Assembly: GCF_018139145.2 (NCBI RefSeq)
Contig: NC_059476.1
Location: 13,385,001 to 13,449,000, forward strand
DNA from: Gymnogyps californianus
Taxonomy: Eukaryota > Chordata > Aves > Accipitriformes > Cathartidae
DNA length: 64,000 nt
Direction of reading: 5' to 3'
Within the stretch, counting starts at the first letter, position 1; each line of letters begins with the position of its first letter. Of this stretch, positions 49,487-61,130 are shown in pieces. The translations under genes were made by a program, and so were the position numbers. The notes under the pieces are model-generated. The model worked only from the letters and a program-made list of their open reading frames with translations. It ran no database searches and was not told the DNA's origin.

Positions 49487-50111
49487 CCTAATGTCCTGGT
49501 TTTGGCTAGGATAGAGTTAATTTTCTTCCTAGTAGCTGGTATAGCGCAGTGTTTTGGATTTAGTAGGAAAACAATGTTGATAACACACTGGTGGTTTTAG
49601 TTGTTGCTAAGTAGTGTTTATACTAAAAGTCAAGGATTTTTCAGCTTCTCATGCCCAGCCAGCACAAAGGCTGGAGGGGCACAAGAAGTTGGGAGGGGGA
49701 CACAGTCAGGACAGCTGACCCAAACTGGCTAAAGGGATATTCCATACCATATGACATCATGCCCAGTATACAAACTCGGGGGAGTCAGCCAGCAGGGGTG
49801 GATTGCTGCTCGGGAACTAACTGGGCATCGGTCGGAGAGTGGTGAGCAATTCCATTGTGCATCACTTGTTTTGTATATTCTAATTCTTTTAGTAGTATTA
49901 TTGTCATATTATTATTACTATCATTATCGTTATTTTTCCTTCCTTTCTGTCCTCTTAAACAGAGGACAGAAATCTGTTCCTTAAATCTCAGCCCACGAGG
50001 TGGTGGGGGTTTTTTTTTTCTGATTCTCTCCCCCATCCCACTGGGTAGGGGGAGTGAGCGAGCGGCTGTGTGGTGCTTAGTTGCCAGCTGCGGTTAAACC
50101 ACGACACCTAA
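49487..50111 (+). mobile_element. solo LTR (copy 3), with 5-bp target duplication CCTAA
   Basis: LTR body 49492-50106 (615 bp), TGTCCTGGTTT to CCACGACA, flanked by CCTAA on both sides (49487-49491; 50107-50111). It is close to copy 2 and in the same orientation, but its own target duplication shows an independent insertion and not the 3' LTR of that provirus. The TATA box is damaged (TATACAA, near 49768). It carries an extra segment near 49961-49981 absent from copy 2, which makes a perfect 12-bp inverted repeat (49944-49955 with 49961-49972, loop TAAAC). No internal viral sequence is attached. Confidence 0.92.
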
Positions 50112-51209
50112 TAACAGCCAGCTTTGGCTCCTTCTAGGAAACGCTGGTGATCATGGGACTTGTAGTGCCTCTCCTGGCTCTAACGAATATCTCGTACTTG
50201 AAGATTTACAAAACCACTGCAGATGTGACTCTTGTTTTTCATGTGCCTCTTAAAGCCTATTCCCAACATCCTGCTGCAGAAATTTCTTTTTCTGAAACTG
50301 CCTAAGACCATTCTCAATGTCCCTGTTACCCCAGAGTGCTCACTGTGATCAGCTATTAAAGGCGTTCCTTTCCAACTTCTCCAAATCCACCTTCTTCCCA
50401 CATGTTTTCACCATTCAGTATTCCCAGCTGGTTCACATACATGGAAAACCTATTTGTAGTAATTAGATAAAATTACTTACACCTGCTCAGCAACACGCAG
50501 CATTTTTATCTGCAGTAAATGACATTTTCCCCAAAGACTGCATTTTAAATGAAACAGGAATCTGAGATGTTTTCCTCTCCTTGCCCTCTTCCCATTCCCT
50601 CTCAATTCCACTTATTGTTTGTGGCCTTTTAACAGTCACCCAGTAGTTATTTTTTAGTATTAAATCCAGGAGAGTACTGAGCTGACAGGTGACCAGCTTT
50701 TGTGTGAGCACAAGTATGTTAAATTGAGTTTAATGGTGAGTGTGGGTGGCCCCCACTACGGCAGTAGGCATGGTAGAATTTCAACCTTGCAACTGCACAC
50801 TATGCATAGCTGTGTCATTTAGCCCTAACAGCAAGTAGAATGAGTCATGCCCAAACTGGGCAAACAGGATTACTCTACTGCACGAATAGGGTATACTTCC
50901 TCAGCACTAGATTTTTTTTCTTGAATGTCAGAGCAGTAGAAGTTGAAGGGTGTTTAAGCAATATAATACTTGAAGTTGCAGGTAGCAAAAAATTAAAAAT
51001 CAAATAATAATAAACTGAGTTTCCCAGATAATCCAGCTAGAATCAAACCATACACAGCCCATTAAGTTTTTACATAAATTTAATAACCACTAAATCTTTC
51101 ACTGCAAGTCATCAGTTTCCGTTAAATCCAGTGGCAGCTTCCAGAAGAATGACGCTCAAGTGGACCCTTTTAAAATAGTAGCTGAACATCTTGTAAACTT
51201 TAACGCATT
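50112..51209. other. unannotated stretch
   Basis: AT-rich with no recognised repeat. The frames on both strands are short and unremarkable. Confidence 0.45.
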
Positions 51210-51390
51210 TTTCCCCACAACAACCTTTACTAAGTCAGGAAGTACTTTTATCCCCATTTACTAGATGAAGAACTTTACAGAGCAATTCCTTCATTTGCCT
51301 AGGGTCATATAAGTACCTGGATGCTGAGACAGAACCTAAACTTGGCTTTCTCATATCCCAGTCTCCTAACATAACCACTGGATTAGTCAG
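51210..51390 (-). repeat. MIR-like SINE relic (inverted, nearly full core)
   Basis: The clearest MIR-type copy of the window. In plus-strand order: CACAACAACCTTTACTAAGT, TTATCCCCATTTACTAGATG, GCCTAGGGTCATATAAGTAC, CAGTCTCCTAACATAACCAC. This reproduces the inverted MIR consensus order (ccccattttacagatg / cccaaggtcacac / ctcttaaccac). No coding content. Confidence 0.75.
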
Positions 51391-54300
51391 TGGTTGATTT
51401 GAACCTCTTTTCAGCCACTCATTTTTAAACAGGCAAGACAGTATCTCTGCAGTATGTCTCCATTGGACTGTATACAATAAAACCTCCAGCATGTTATGGA
51501 ATAAATGTCCATACCAACAGTTTCCATCTCCTTCTCCTTTCCTTTCCCTGTAATTTGTTACAGCTCTTCCTACCCTGAGCCAGGAGAACAGGCATGGAAA
51601 AACTGCACATGTTCAGTCCTAGGCAGAAAATGGACATATTTCTGTCCCGGCTTCGCATTTCCCACTGTATCATCTGCATCATAACTAACTGCTGCTGGTG
51701 TCAGATACAGCATGACTTTGTGCCCAGGTTGTCAAAGACAACACAAAAAAGACTAATCCTTTAGGGATTTTTCTCCTAGCCTCTCTCCAGTCTGATAGCT
51801 TTCCTATGTGCCACATCCATACATATTCACCTTACAGCTTTCTCATCCATTTAAAAAATTTTAAACTTGTAAACTTCCTGTCTAGGTTAACAAGGAGTTT
51901 CTTTGTGCATCAAGGGCATCAAATCCTTTACTGAGGTACAGGTATATTACAGCCACAATATATCCCATATCTATTTAAAAAAACCAAACAAACAAACCCT
52001 AAAAACAGTTCTCATTAAAAACAACAGAAAGATATCAGGTTTGTCTGTTTTCAGTTTACTATTGAAGAACACATACTGCATTTTGTCCCCATTTCCACTA
52101 ATGTATATGTCGCTCTCTATTTCTTCTTTCAAGGTTTGATCCATCTGTTTTGTATACTATTATATACGAATCAGTACACAATCTACTGACTAATCTACTC
52201 TAGGAAATGACAACCTGGAGACCTCAGAAGCAGAGCAAGTGGCAGAAGATGTCTTTTGGAGCAGACATAAGGCTATTCCAGGCTACAGTGGAAGGCCACC
52301 TTTTTGATAAAGCTGGTAATTATTTTCTTTCAAAGCCAGGCCAGCAAGACTTACAGAAAGACCAGATTTTTTTCAGAGTGTTTAAAGGATCTGATCTTCT
52401 GATATTAATCATAATTTTGGGACCTTCCATAGGGCCTGTACCATGTGCCTGGGAGAGTGTGGGAAGTTGTTATTGACTTTGGTGGAAAATAATGAGCCTT
52501 TTTTAGGCCATCTGAGAAATCGACTCATAAATACCTTTTTCTACCTTTTTTTTTGGTGTTACTTAAATACATTTGGTGTTTCCCCACAGAGGTGATGGGT
52601 ACTACAGAGACAAAGTACATGCCATAAACATTCAGTACAAAAAAACAATGACAACTCTGTAATATAATCAGCAATAAGGTCCTTAATTATTGTTATCGAG
52701 CCTTGCAGCCATAATAGGTTTTCTTTTATTTTCTGAATTCCCTTCAACAGTTTCAATATTTTCCTTTGGTATTTCTTTTCTGTGTAGTATCTAACAACAA
52801 ATAATTACAAAACTCTTCTTCTGGCTGTCAAAAAAATGAAATAAAATAAATCCTGAGATGCTATACCCAGAAACAGAGAAATATAAGGAGCCTACAAATT
52901 CATTTTCAAATATTAGGTTCCCTAGACACAACCCTGACTCGGAAATAGAAGTCAAGTTACTGAGGGGTGTTTGTGAGTGTTGAATTTGTTTTTATTTGTG
53001 CTTGAATTTGTTTATGTTGCTTTTGGGCTCTTTCACTTAATGCCTGTGGGAGCTGAACTGGCATACTCTATATTTAAAAGAAATGCAATAAAACCAATTT
53101 AGCACCTTCACCCTGTGTCTGCATTTGTTATTTCCCACTCATAGGAGAGAATAAATTGATAATATATGTATTTATCTATTTGTATTTATATGCATATATA
53201 CATACATGTATTTATTTTTTTTTACTGACAGAGTCAGAATTTGCTAAGCTATAAGCAAAAACTTTGTCTCTAACAAGAGGAATCATTTTCTCAGAAGTAG
53301 GATTCACTGAAATAAGTTCTGGATGCTACTATATTCAAAAGACAGCAACTATTGCCTATGTAATTTCTCTGTTTCCAGTACCGTCACACACTCCAGTCTG
53401 TAACATTGTGGGTTTTATGGAAATCAAAGTTGAGAGCTGCTGTGGGGAGAAGGGTCACCAATACTGAGAGTAGGAATCACAGATTCTGTGTTAAAAATCA
53501 AATCTTACCCTATCTGTACTTGTTACTGATTTGTATCTTTAGTAGATCAAATGTCAATAAAAGGTCCTCTCCTTCTTTCTCATAAGTGCTGAGCAATCAT
53601 ACAACACACTGTAATGTTTCACTGGCAGGCCAGAACTCGCCCTGCTTCTTTAATCACAACACATGAACATGATCAAAACTAGCTGTACAGTATATAGCAG
53701 TGGATCCTTAGCACAGACTTTTAAAATGAGCTGCACAGTGTGCAAGAGAATTAGGAAGGGTGGGTCTCCTAGTGGATTTGTCTTGTGGTTGCATTCTCTG
53801 GTATCTAGCAGTGAGCTCCAGGTAAAGCTGTCTCCATGGTTGGGACTCTCACAGCTCTCTCCGACATATATTTTCTGGTTTCTAGTCAAACGCAAAATCA
53901 CATGGCAGCACTTCCTCAGCTGAGGATACTTTCTGAGCTATCAGGTTTCATAATACTTGTAGTAATTTCATCTTTGAGACCTCTACCATTTGACCTTTTG
54001 TCTCACCTCATTGTAGTTGATGAATTAATCAAAAAAAATTACTAGAGAGGGTGGTCAAGTAGATAGTCAATTCATCTCCAAAGAGTGAATACATAAACCC
54101 TGCTTCATTAGGCAACCAATATAAAAATCCATTTTGGTTCACTGAAACAAAATTCATAGATTTATTCTTTTTACTACAAGACCTTAATTCACAACTCTGC
54201 TGTTGTTATCTGTTGAGCACCACAGCTAAGAGCAGTTTGTCATAGGTAGGCATTGCATAGAACTGATTTGGAAAAACAAGCAGACATTTAGTCCAGCAGT

Positions 54301-54463
54301 GTGATGCATTGAACAGCTTTGAGTCAATATGTCATATGACAAATTACATATGAGTACTTTCACAGTATGTGTATAAAGAGAGAAAGTTATGGTGGTCCTT
54401 TATTTGGGACCTGAAAGGACAGAACAGTTGGTGTAAGTAGAGAAAGAAAGGGAAAATGTTATA
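51391..54463. other. unannotated stretch with AT-rich tract
   Basis: At 52204-52314 a purine-rich interval lies between an acceptor-like CTACTCTAG and GCTG then GTAATT and is open in one frame. The pyrimidine tract is weak and the peptide unrecognised. An AT/TG low-complexity tract lies at 53157-53224. No mobile element recognised. Confidence 0.4.
53157..53224. repeat. AT-rich low-complexity tract (TATTTA/TATA)n
   Basis: Degenerate TATTTA, ATATAC and T-run units. Confidence 0.85.
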
Positions 54464-54640
54464 GCATAAATCACAGAATAATTTAGGTTGGAAGGGATCT
54501 CCGGAGGTCTGTAACCCAGCCCCCTGTTCAAAGCAGAGGTAACTGCAAAGCTAAATGCAGATGTCCATGGCCTTGTCCAGTCCAGTTTTGCAACTGTCCA
54601 AAGACAGAGAATCCAGTGTCTCTGGGCAGTCTGATAAACT
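54464..54640 (-). mobile_element. old CR1 LINE 3'-end fragment
   Basis: Plus-strand order is that of an inverted CR1 3' end: TCACAGAATAATTTAGGTTG, GAAGGGATCTCCGGAGGTCT, CCCAGCCCCCTGTTCAAAGC, CCTTGTCCAGTCCAGTTTTG, then GAGAATCCAGTGTCTCTGGG. It is more diverged than the copy at 16.9 kb. Sequence beyond about 54640 does not follow CR1 clearly. The minus-strand frames there (54400-54906) are not credible proteins. Confidence 0.85.
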
Positions 54641-57479
54641 CGGCAAAACTGACAGATCCTGTGTACCCATTTCCTGATGAAGCCCAAGTCTGCTTAACTG
54701 GTATCCAGGGTCTTTATGTTGTTTTTTGCTTTCTTCACTTCCATAAGGATCTGAAACTTCACTGTCACTGCACCTAAGTCTTCCCTGGACATCACATCCC
54801 TGACCCATTCTGCCTTATTCACAAGTAAAAGGAGTAATATGTATAAAAATATTGTGCATGACTCCTTCCTTTTGAAAGCCCCTGTTTTGCAATCCATGCA
54901 GGACACTTACCTTCCTCCTGGCAGGCTATTCCATCTCTTAAAAACACCTCTCATAGCCGAGTAGACTTTTTAACTGATATGGGAACTATTGGGTTGTTAT
55001 GCTCCAATAACGGATGTTTTCTTTATCGTGGAAAGAGGCAAGGATGGTGCAATTTTGTCTAAAATATTGGGGAAAGAACAGTTCAAAATATAGCTCAAAG
55101 AGGAAACATCAGTAAATAACAGACCCAATTGTCCCTAATTGTCCCATGTCCTCTCCTTCGATTGGATAGGGGGCTGGATCAGACAGTCCAGGTGTATGGG
55201 GCAATTCACATCACTTAGAACTTTCTTTAAATTATGTACTATGCATCCTTGGGACTCTTAGGTCTTATGCATCTTTAGACATTCTTAGGTCTCCATGAAC
55301 CAAGAAGTACTTTGTATTATATTAAGTAACTTAGATGGGTACAAAAGATTTAAATACAATTTTTGGCTTTTCTATTAGCTCCTGGCATGAAGCCAGTGAA
55401 TCACTGCGCCGCTGTCTCTCAGGAAATAGGGATATGGGGACTTGCTGTCTCAAATTGGGACAAAAGATGTATCTTATGGCTTAGTAAGATACCCAGTGGA
55501 CTGGGAAATGCTCTTGCCTCTTTATACTGGTAAAGATTGCATACAACACAATTAATGTTTTATGTATTAATATCCCTAGTAATGTCTGCAGCACCATATT
55601 GACTGTTTCTATTTCAAACAATAGAAACAGATAGCTGAAGCCAACCCATGTGAGCTCAAAGGAGACCAGCTGTTTAGCTCCACTGATCTGAACCCATAGT
55701 ACTGACAGTCAATCTTATTCAAACTATGTCAGCTAAGATCACCATACCATGGTAGTTACTGTACAACCCTTTACGCAGCAAGTGTTTATTTTAAAGCTTT
55801 TGTACTCCCAGAATTAACAGATATCTTCTAGATTATATGAACTTCAGCTCACAAGATTGGTCTGGAAGACAAAAGAATGATAAGTATATTTATACAGCAA
55901 AGCCAGACACTGAAGAAATCAAACCAGTTTACATAAAAGCATATTAATAGGCTAACTCTGTGCATCTGGGTATTCTAGAGTGTGTATTTCTTCTTCAAGG
56001 AGGATCTTATGGGATTTGTTAAATTACTGATAGCTATTTCATTGTCTTTTCTGAAGAGGGAGGAGTCTGTTCATCCATGGCTGAGGAAAATCTAAATGGG
56101 GAACTGAGAAGCTGTGAAGGAGCTATAACGAAACATTCAGTGGCTCAGCTTTGCTGGTTAATTTATTCTGTGATGAAAACTTCCTTGAAATACAGAGTTG
56201 ATAATATCTATGGATTTTTTAGAACATGCAGGTCCAGGTGGGTTAGGAGAGCAGCTCACCAAAACTTTAAGAGCATGTAGTCATCCTGCCTATTAAGTGT
56301 TGCTGAATGTACCTTTTTTGTACCTGGTTATGTCATTCTGGCACTGCGTTTCCAGCACAGTGGTTTAGTTCACCCAAGTAGTGATATTGTGATGTTTGTC
56401 CCATAAGAATGATGTACACAAAACAGATAAGTAGCATTGGTGTTACCTCCCTCCACATGATGTGAGGACACAGAAAGTAACAGCAGTAGGAAAGAAGCTA
56501 TAAAACAATTTACTTTTCTGCCTCATTTCTTATAGTCTTACAAGTCTACATGCAATCAAGTATGTAATAATGTATAACTTACCATATGTGAACCTAAAAA
56601 ACTTCCAGAAATTATTCATAAATAAATAAAATTAACCAGTGCAGAGAGGGTGTGGTGTAAGAAGTGATGAGAATGTGAAGTAAGAAAGGGAAATTACTTA
56701 GGGTCTCTTCAGGGCTACTTTCATAGCAAATGAAAATGTGACCTTTGCCGAAAGATACAATAAAGGCTGAAGAAATTAGAGTGCCAAATCAAGTGCCTTT
56801 GAGCAAGAACCAGGGGAGCCAGGGTTACTATGCTGACCTTATGCCAGTCTGCTTCCAGAGGAATTGTAACTCCTCTTTTATCACCTCTTAGTCACATACT
56901 AAAACTGAAGACACTCTCCCTTTGTTTGGGACAACACGGAGGAATGATTATCTGCATGTTCTTGTGAAAAAATAAAGCTATTTGAAGTGCAGGGTGTATC
57001 ACCTTTCTCTGTGTTTCAAAAAACCTTCCAAACGAAGATATTGCTTAATAGATTGAATGATGGGTACAGGAGTGGCAAAGCAGCTAGCAGTGTGGTAATC
57101 TGGTGTATTACCTCTAACAAATTCAAGACAATATCTAGATGTCATTTCTGTAAGATGGGTGCATAAGGATTGGTTTCAATCCTGTACCTAGTAAAACCTT
57201 CCAGATGTTCTAGCTTCTCTGCTTTTTTAAAAAGTTAATACAATTGTGAAGAGAGTGTAGGAAATAATTTCAGAGATGAATGAGAAATCTTGTGGGCAGA
57301 CAGTCAATGGGAACAGTCTATTTAGTTTGTGAAACGTACGATGGAGAGGTACCTTGTTTCCAATAAATGAACAATTTTTTGAGAAGAAAATACCAGATAA
57401 TAAAAAGCTCTTTGTTCTGATGGAGAACAACGAATAGCTGAAAACACATTCAGTGAGAATCAAGGTCTAAATGTCTTAT
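54641..57479. other. unannotated stretch
   Basis: No recognised repeat or exon. Several AATAAA and A-rich segments have no coding context. Confidence 0.4.
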
Positions 57480-57700
57480 ACTGATGGTGGTAAAATACTG
57501 GAATAACTGTAAAAGAACCAGGAGGTTTTCCATTTCTAGATTACTTCAGTAGTGTGGTTGCTGCTGCCAAAGACTGGCTTTAACAGCCTGTCACAGGTTC
57601 TGGTAGCATGGGTGAAATGTGTTAAGACTGCTGTGGTCATACTAGATGAGCTAATAGTCCCTCCTGGCTTCAGAGTCTATCAACCTATTAATTAGTAGCT
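57480..57700 (+). mobile_element. old CR1-type LINE 3'-end relic
   Basis: AATACTGGAATAACTG, then GAGGTTTTCCATTTCTAGAT, GGTTGCTGCTGCC, TACTAGATGAGCTAATAGTC and CCTCCTGGCTTCAGAGTCTA follow the CR1 3' UTR order ('tggaat..ctgc..gaggttttc / actagatgacct..ggtcccttctggc / tctatgaatctatg'). It ends in decayed terminal repeats (TCTATCAACCTATTAAT). No frame survives. Confidence 0.55.
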
Positions 57701-59221
57701 AATTAGCAGCTGGTAGCAATAATAGGCTATTATCTTGTAACAAATCAGCCAGTAGAAGAACAAGTAATACACACATTGGCACATTTTATGACTGAGTAAT
57801 ACTCATTTTTAACGGCCTTACTTCTGCTATTTAGAATTAAGTGGCATAGGTCCTCTGAGATGTACAGACGAATAAACAGATTTAGCCACATAGTAGAGCT
57901 AGCCTAACCTTAGGGGACCTCCCGCGCCCCTGTTTTATCCTCAAGTTATAACACAGACATGAAGGAAAAAAGCCATACATAGTCTTTCCATTAGAAAGTT
58001 TCTGGGTTCTTTTTTGAAAGAGGAATGCAAAGTCCACTTTAGTACTTTAAAATTAGTAATAATCATAAGAGGATATGGACCATGCAAAATCTGCATTTGA
58101 GCAAACAATTTAATGTTGCCATGTTATTTTTTGTAACCTAAAAAACTTTTAGATGTATTGTAACCTAAAAAACTAGGTTAAAGTTTTGAGTTTCCAAGTT
58201 TTCCTTGGAAACATTAGCAAAAACACTTTTTTCAGTTTTCTCAAAATTCTTTGGGAAAGAACACCATATTGTTCACCCACATCTGATAACACTTTCTTTC
58301 TGTTTGCTTTCCTTAATTAAAGTTAGCTTCTGAATACACCCTGTCAATTGTAATCCTGGAAATCTAGGAACAAAGCCAGGAAAAGACATCTTATCTTAGG
58401 TTACTCCTGAAATCTACCTCCTATACTCTTTCCTTTGTCAAAAGGAAGATAGAAACTCCTCAAAAAATCACCCTGAAAACCCATGCTAGGTTGTGCTCTG
58501 GACAATAAAACAGATTAACATTATCCTTGTGAGAGTAACCTTCGTGACTGCCTACATTAACAGTCACTTTTCTCATCCATAGAAAGCAGCACTAATACTT
58601 TCCTCACTGGCAGGAGTAACTCCTCACTCATTAACAGACTTTAACGCAGATGTCCTCCAGAAGTATCAAACTAAATCCACAGTACTAACATACATTCATT
58701 AGTCTCTAGATTTTTTTTGGATTCTGCATTTGTGGCCTAAATATTCCTACCACAAAAGCTGGGATTTGTACACACAATAGCTCTGAATTTTGTGTGTGGA
58801 CCAAGCCAGACAGATAGCTGCAGCTTCCTCATCTATTCTATACCCTAACCTTTTTTTGTACAAAAAGAGAAAGAAAGAATGAAGAGATAAGAAACAGAAG
58901 TCATTTGTGCTGGGTCCTGGCCCTATTGCTTTCTTATAGGTATTACAGATAATATACCTTTGCAATCCTCCTGTTAGTATGGAAGGGAAGAGTAAAAAAA
59001 AACAAAACAAAACAAAAAATCTATTACAGTGGCCACAGAGAGACTTATAAAGGGATTAAAACACAAGAGGAAAAGTCCTGAGCAAAAGGAGGGTTGTTTC
59101 AGGGCATACAAGGTCTCTGACTTAAAGCAATAGTAAAGTAGTGACAAGCTAGTAAGAAAAACACTTTGGTGGGAAGTGCTCCTGATCTCTAATATTAGTT
59201 ACCTGAAAGATGTGGTAGAAG

Positions 59222-59227
59222 TTTATT
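59222..59227 (-). terminator. possible poly(A) signal AATAAA for the minus-strand candidate exon
   Basis: AATAAA read on the minus strand, about 220 bases beyond the candidate stop at 59450. The hexamer is common in AT-rich DNA, so its meaning depends on the exon being real. Confidence 0.25.
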
Positions 59228-59449
59228 GTTTTGTGCCATGCAGTTTTAAATACTTCAGAGAATACAAAAGAATCAGCAGAGAGTTATTCTTCATTGAGTG
59301 AATAATCTGCATCATTAATCTGCTTTTCCTCAGAATATTTTGTCTCTCTTCTGACTTCAAACTTGCAAGTTCAAGGAGGCTCCATCATCTCTGTGGTTAG
59401 ACAAAACGAGTTTAGTTTTGGTAATTTCTTGGCTGCTTGCACAGTTTCC

Positions 59450-59556
59450 TCAACTCCCTCCAGGTTCATTAGACAGCAAAGAGAGTAGGTGCTTTAGTTG
59501 TGTGATCTGTCCGAAAGACATATCCGTAATGAAGACTTTGATTTCTTCTTTGTTGT
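59450..59556 (-). CDS. candidate last coding exon, unidentified protein
   Basis: On the minus strand a very good acceptor (nine T's, then CCTTTACAG) ends just above 59556. From there two bases complete a codon and 34 codons stay open to TGA at 59452-59450. The peptide starts NKEEIKVFITDMSFGQ, continues ITQLKHLLSLLSNE and ends PGGS. The composition is protein-like, with an amphipathic leucine-rich helix, and two CpGs are retained (ACGGAT, TCGGAC). A poly(A) signal AATAAA lies on the same strand at 59227-59222, giving a 3' UTR of about 220 bases. Upstream exons would be to the right; I found none I trust. I cannot name a family, and chance cannot be excluded. Confidence 0.3.
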
Positions 59557-61019
59557 CTGTAAAGGAAAAAAAAATGTAATGCATAGTCTTTCATTAATCC
59601 ACATTCTGCTCAGATGTGGAAGTAAGATTCTAATTAAAGGCTCTGGGCAGTCCTGACTGTCTCTGTATTAAGGCTCCTACCAAGCCTGATGTTTTGCATT
59701 TTTTTGTTAGAGAGTAAAGGTGAGGTGTGGGAGGAAAAAAAGGGAGAGTAGAAAGAGGTGTTTTATTTCTCTTAGGTAAGGACTGAATAAAGGAAAAGAG
59801 AATATTTCAAAAACAAAAGAAATGGAAGAAATGAAGAGAGAGGTGAAAAAGTAAACATGAAGTGACAGGAAAGAAGCAAAAGTATTATTATTGCATGTCC
59901 ATTTTTAGTATGTGTAACTACCATCATTGGTGTGATTTAAGGAAGGTGAAAGCCAGACTTCTAACTTTGGCTAAGAATGATTGTCTTGCACTATTTTTAA
60001 TACCAAAAGAGTTCAGTTTCAATTGTGCTGAAAAATGGTGTGAGGGGAATATAAAGAATGAAATTCTGAAAAAAACAACATGTATTACAGCCTCACAAAA
60101 TTAATTGCTACACAGCATGAAAATATTAGGCTAGAATATCCAGTAGGTAGCCTGGAGAGATACCAAATTTGTGAACACAATTACTCCAGGGTGAAAATGT
60201 CAGAGCCTATTGTACTAAAATAAAAATTCCATTGGATATGGCAAATAATCACCAATTGAATCAGAAATATTCTGTCTATTATCCTACTGTATAAACATCA
60301 CATTCATTCCATCATTCAAATGTATAATCACTGCCCTTGTTTACATAGCTTGTGTTGGGCAGAATGTGATTTTTTTTTGCCAAAATATAAAGCACTACAG
60401 GCTTATTAAATCCTAGCTATAAACTCTTTCTTGAGGAATAAAAACAAGCTGCTTTGAAAGGCTGAAATGGCTGTTGGCTCACCCGAAGTGATTTGTAGGG
60501 AACAAGGGAACATGCACAGAATGTGGTATTGCACAGAGAGCAGCACCTGCTTCCGCGGCTGAGCCAAGGTTGGGTGGATGGGAGCTGTAGATCACACTGT
60601 AGTGACGACTGGGCAGGACCAGGCAGACTCTCCTGCTTCCTCAGAAAATTTCAGGGTAGATTCAGTGGTGAGCTTTACCTGAGCAACGGCCTTGCTACCT
60701 GTTCATGAGTCACTATTTCCCTGAAAGTCTGAACAGCCATTTCTATTTGTGCAAGACTTCATTCATCCTAGCAAATGCATCATTTTGATTATTTATTGTT
60801 ACAGCAGTGGCTGGTGGCTGGGAACTGAGGAGGTTGCTATTTCAAACCAGGCAACATAAACTTACACAATGAGAGAGAAGGTATGTACTATTTCTGCCTC
60901 TTTCCCACTGGCCAAGACAGCATATGCTTTGGGTGGCATGACAGGGAATAGGCCATTTTCTGGCTTTCAGTCATATTATGATTTCACCTGGCTCTGAATC
61001 ACTCCTCTTCTTGTAACAC

Positions 61020-61130
61020 AAATGGTAGGAAAGGAAACAGAGAAGTGCCATTCCCAAGGTCAAACTATAAATCCATGGCAGACTTTGGAATAGCAAGTAG
61101 CCTCCAGCCTCTTGGTTTGTGCTCACAAAG
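61020..61130 (-). repeat. MIR-like SINE relic (inverted)
   Basis: GGAAACAGAGAAGTGCCATT, CCCAAGGTCAAACTATAAAT, CCATGGCAGACTTTGGAATA follow the inverted MIR core ('gaaactgaggcacagagaagtg / cccaaggtcacacagtaaat / tggcagagctgggaat'). The match is clear although aged. The short minus-strand frame across it is incidental. Confidence 0.7.

Larger units (their letters stand above)
57701..61019. other. unannotated stretch with one terminal-exon candidate
   Basis: Includes a direct repeat (TTGTAACCTAAAAAACT at 58131-58147 and 58158-58174), the exon candidate near 59.5 kb, and a segment with four CpGs at 60490-60710 that is open in short frames on both strands. No mobile element recognised. Confidence 0.4.

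Noticed and set aside
40610..50106. A single full-length 9.5-kb provirus
   Set aside because: The right-hand LTR has a private CCTAA duplication and no polypurine tract, and no gag/pol/env frame lies between the LTRs.
54400..54906. Overlapping minus-strand frames around the CR1 fragment
   Set aside because: They lie partly in the inverted CR1 3' UTR and show no ORF2 motif.
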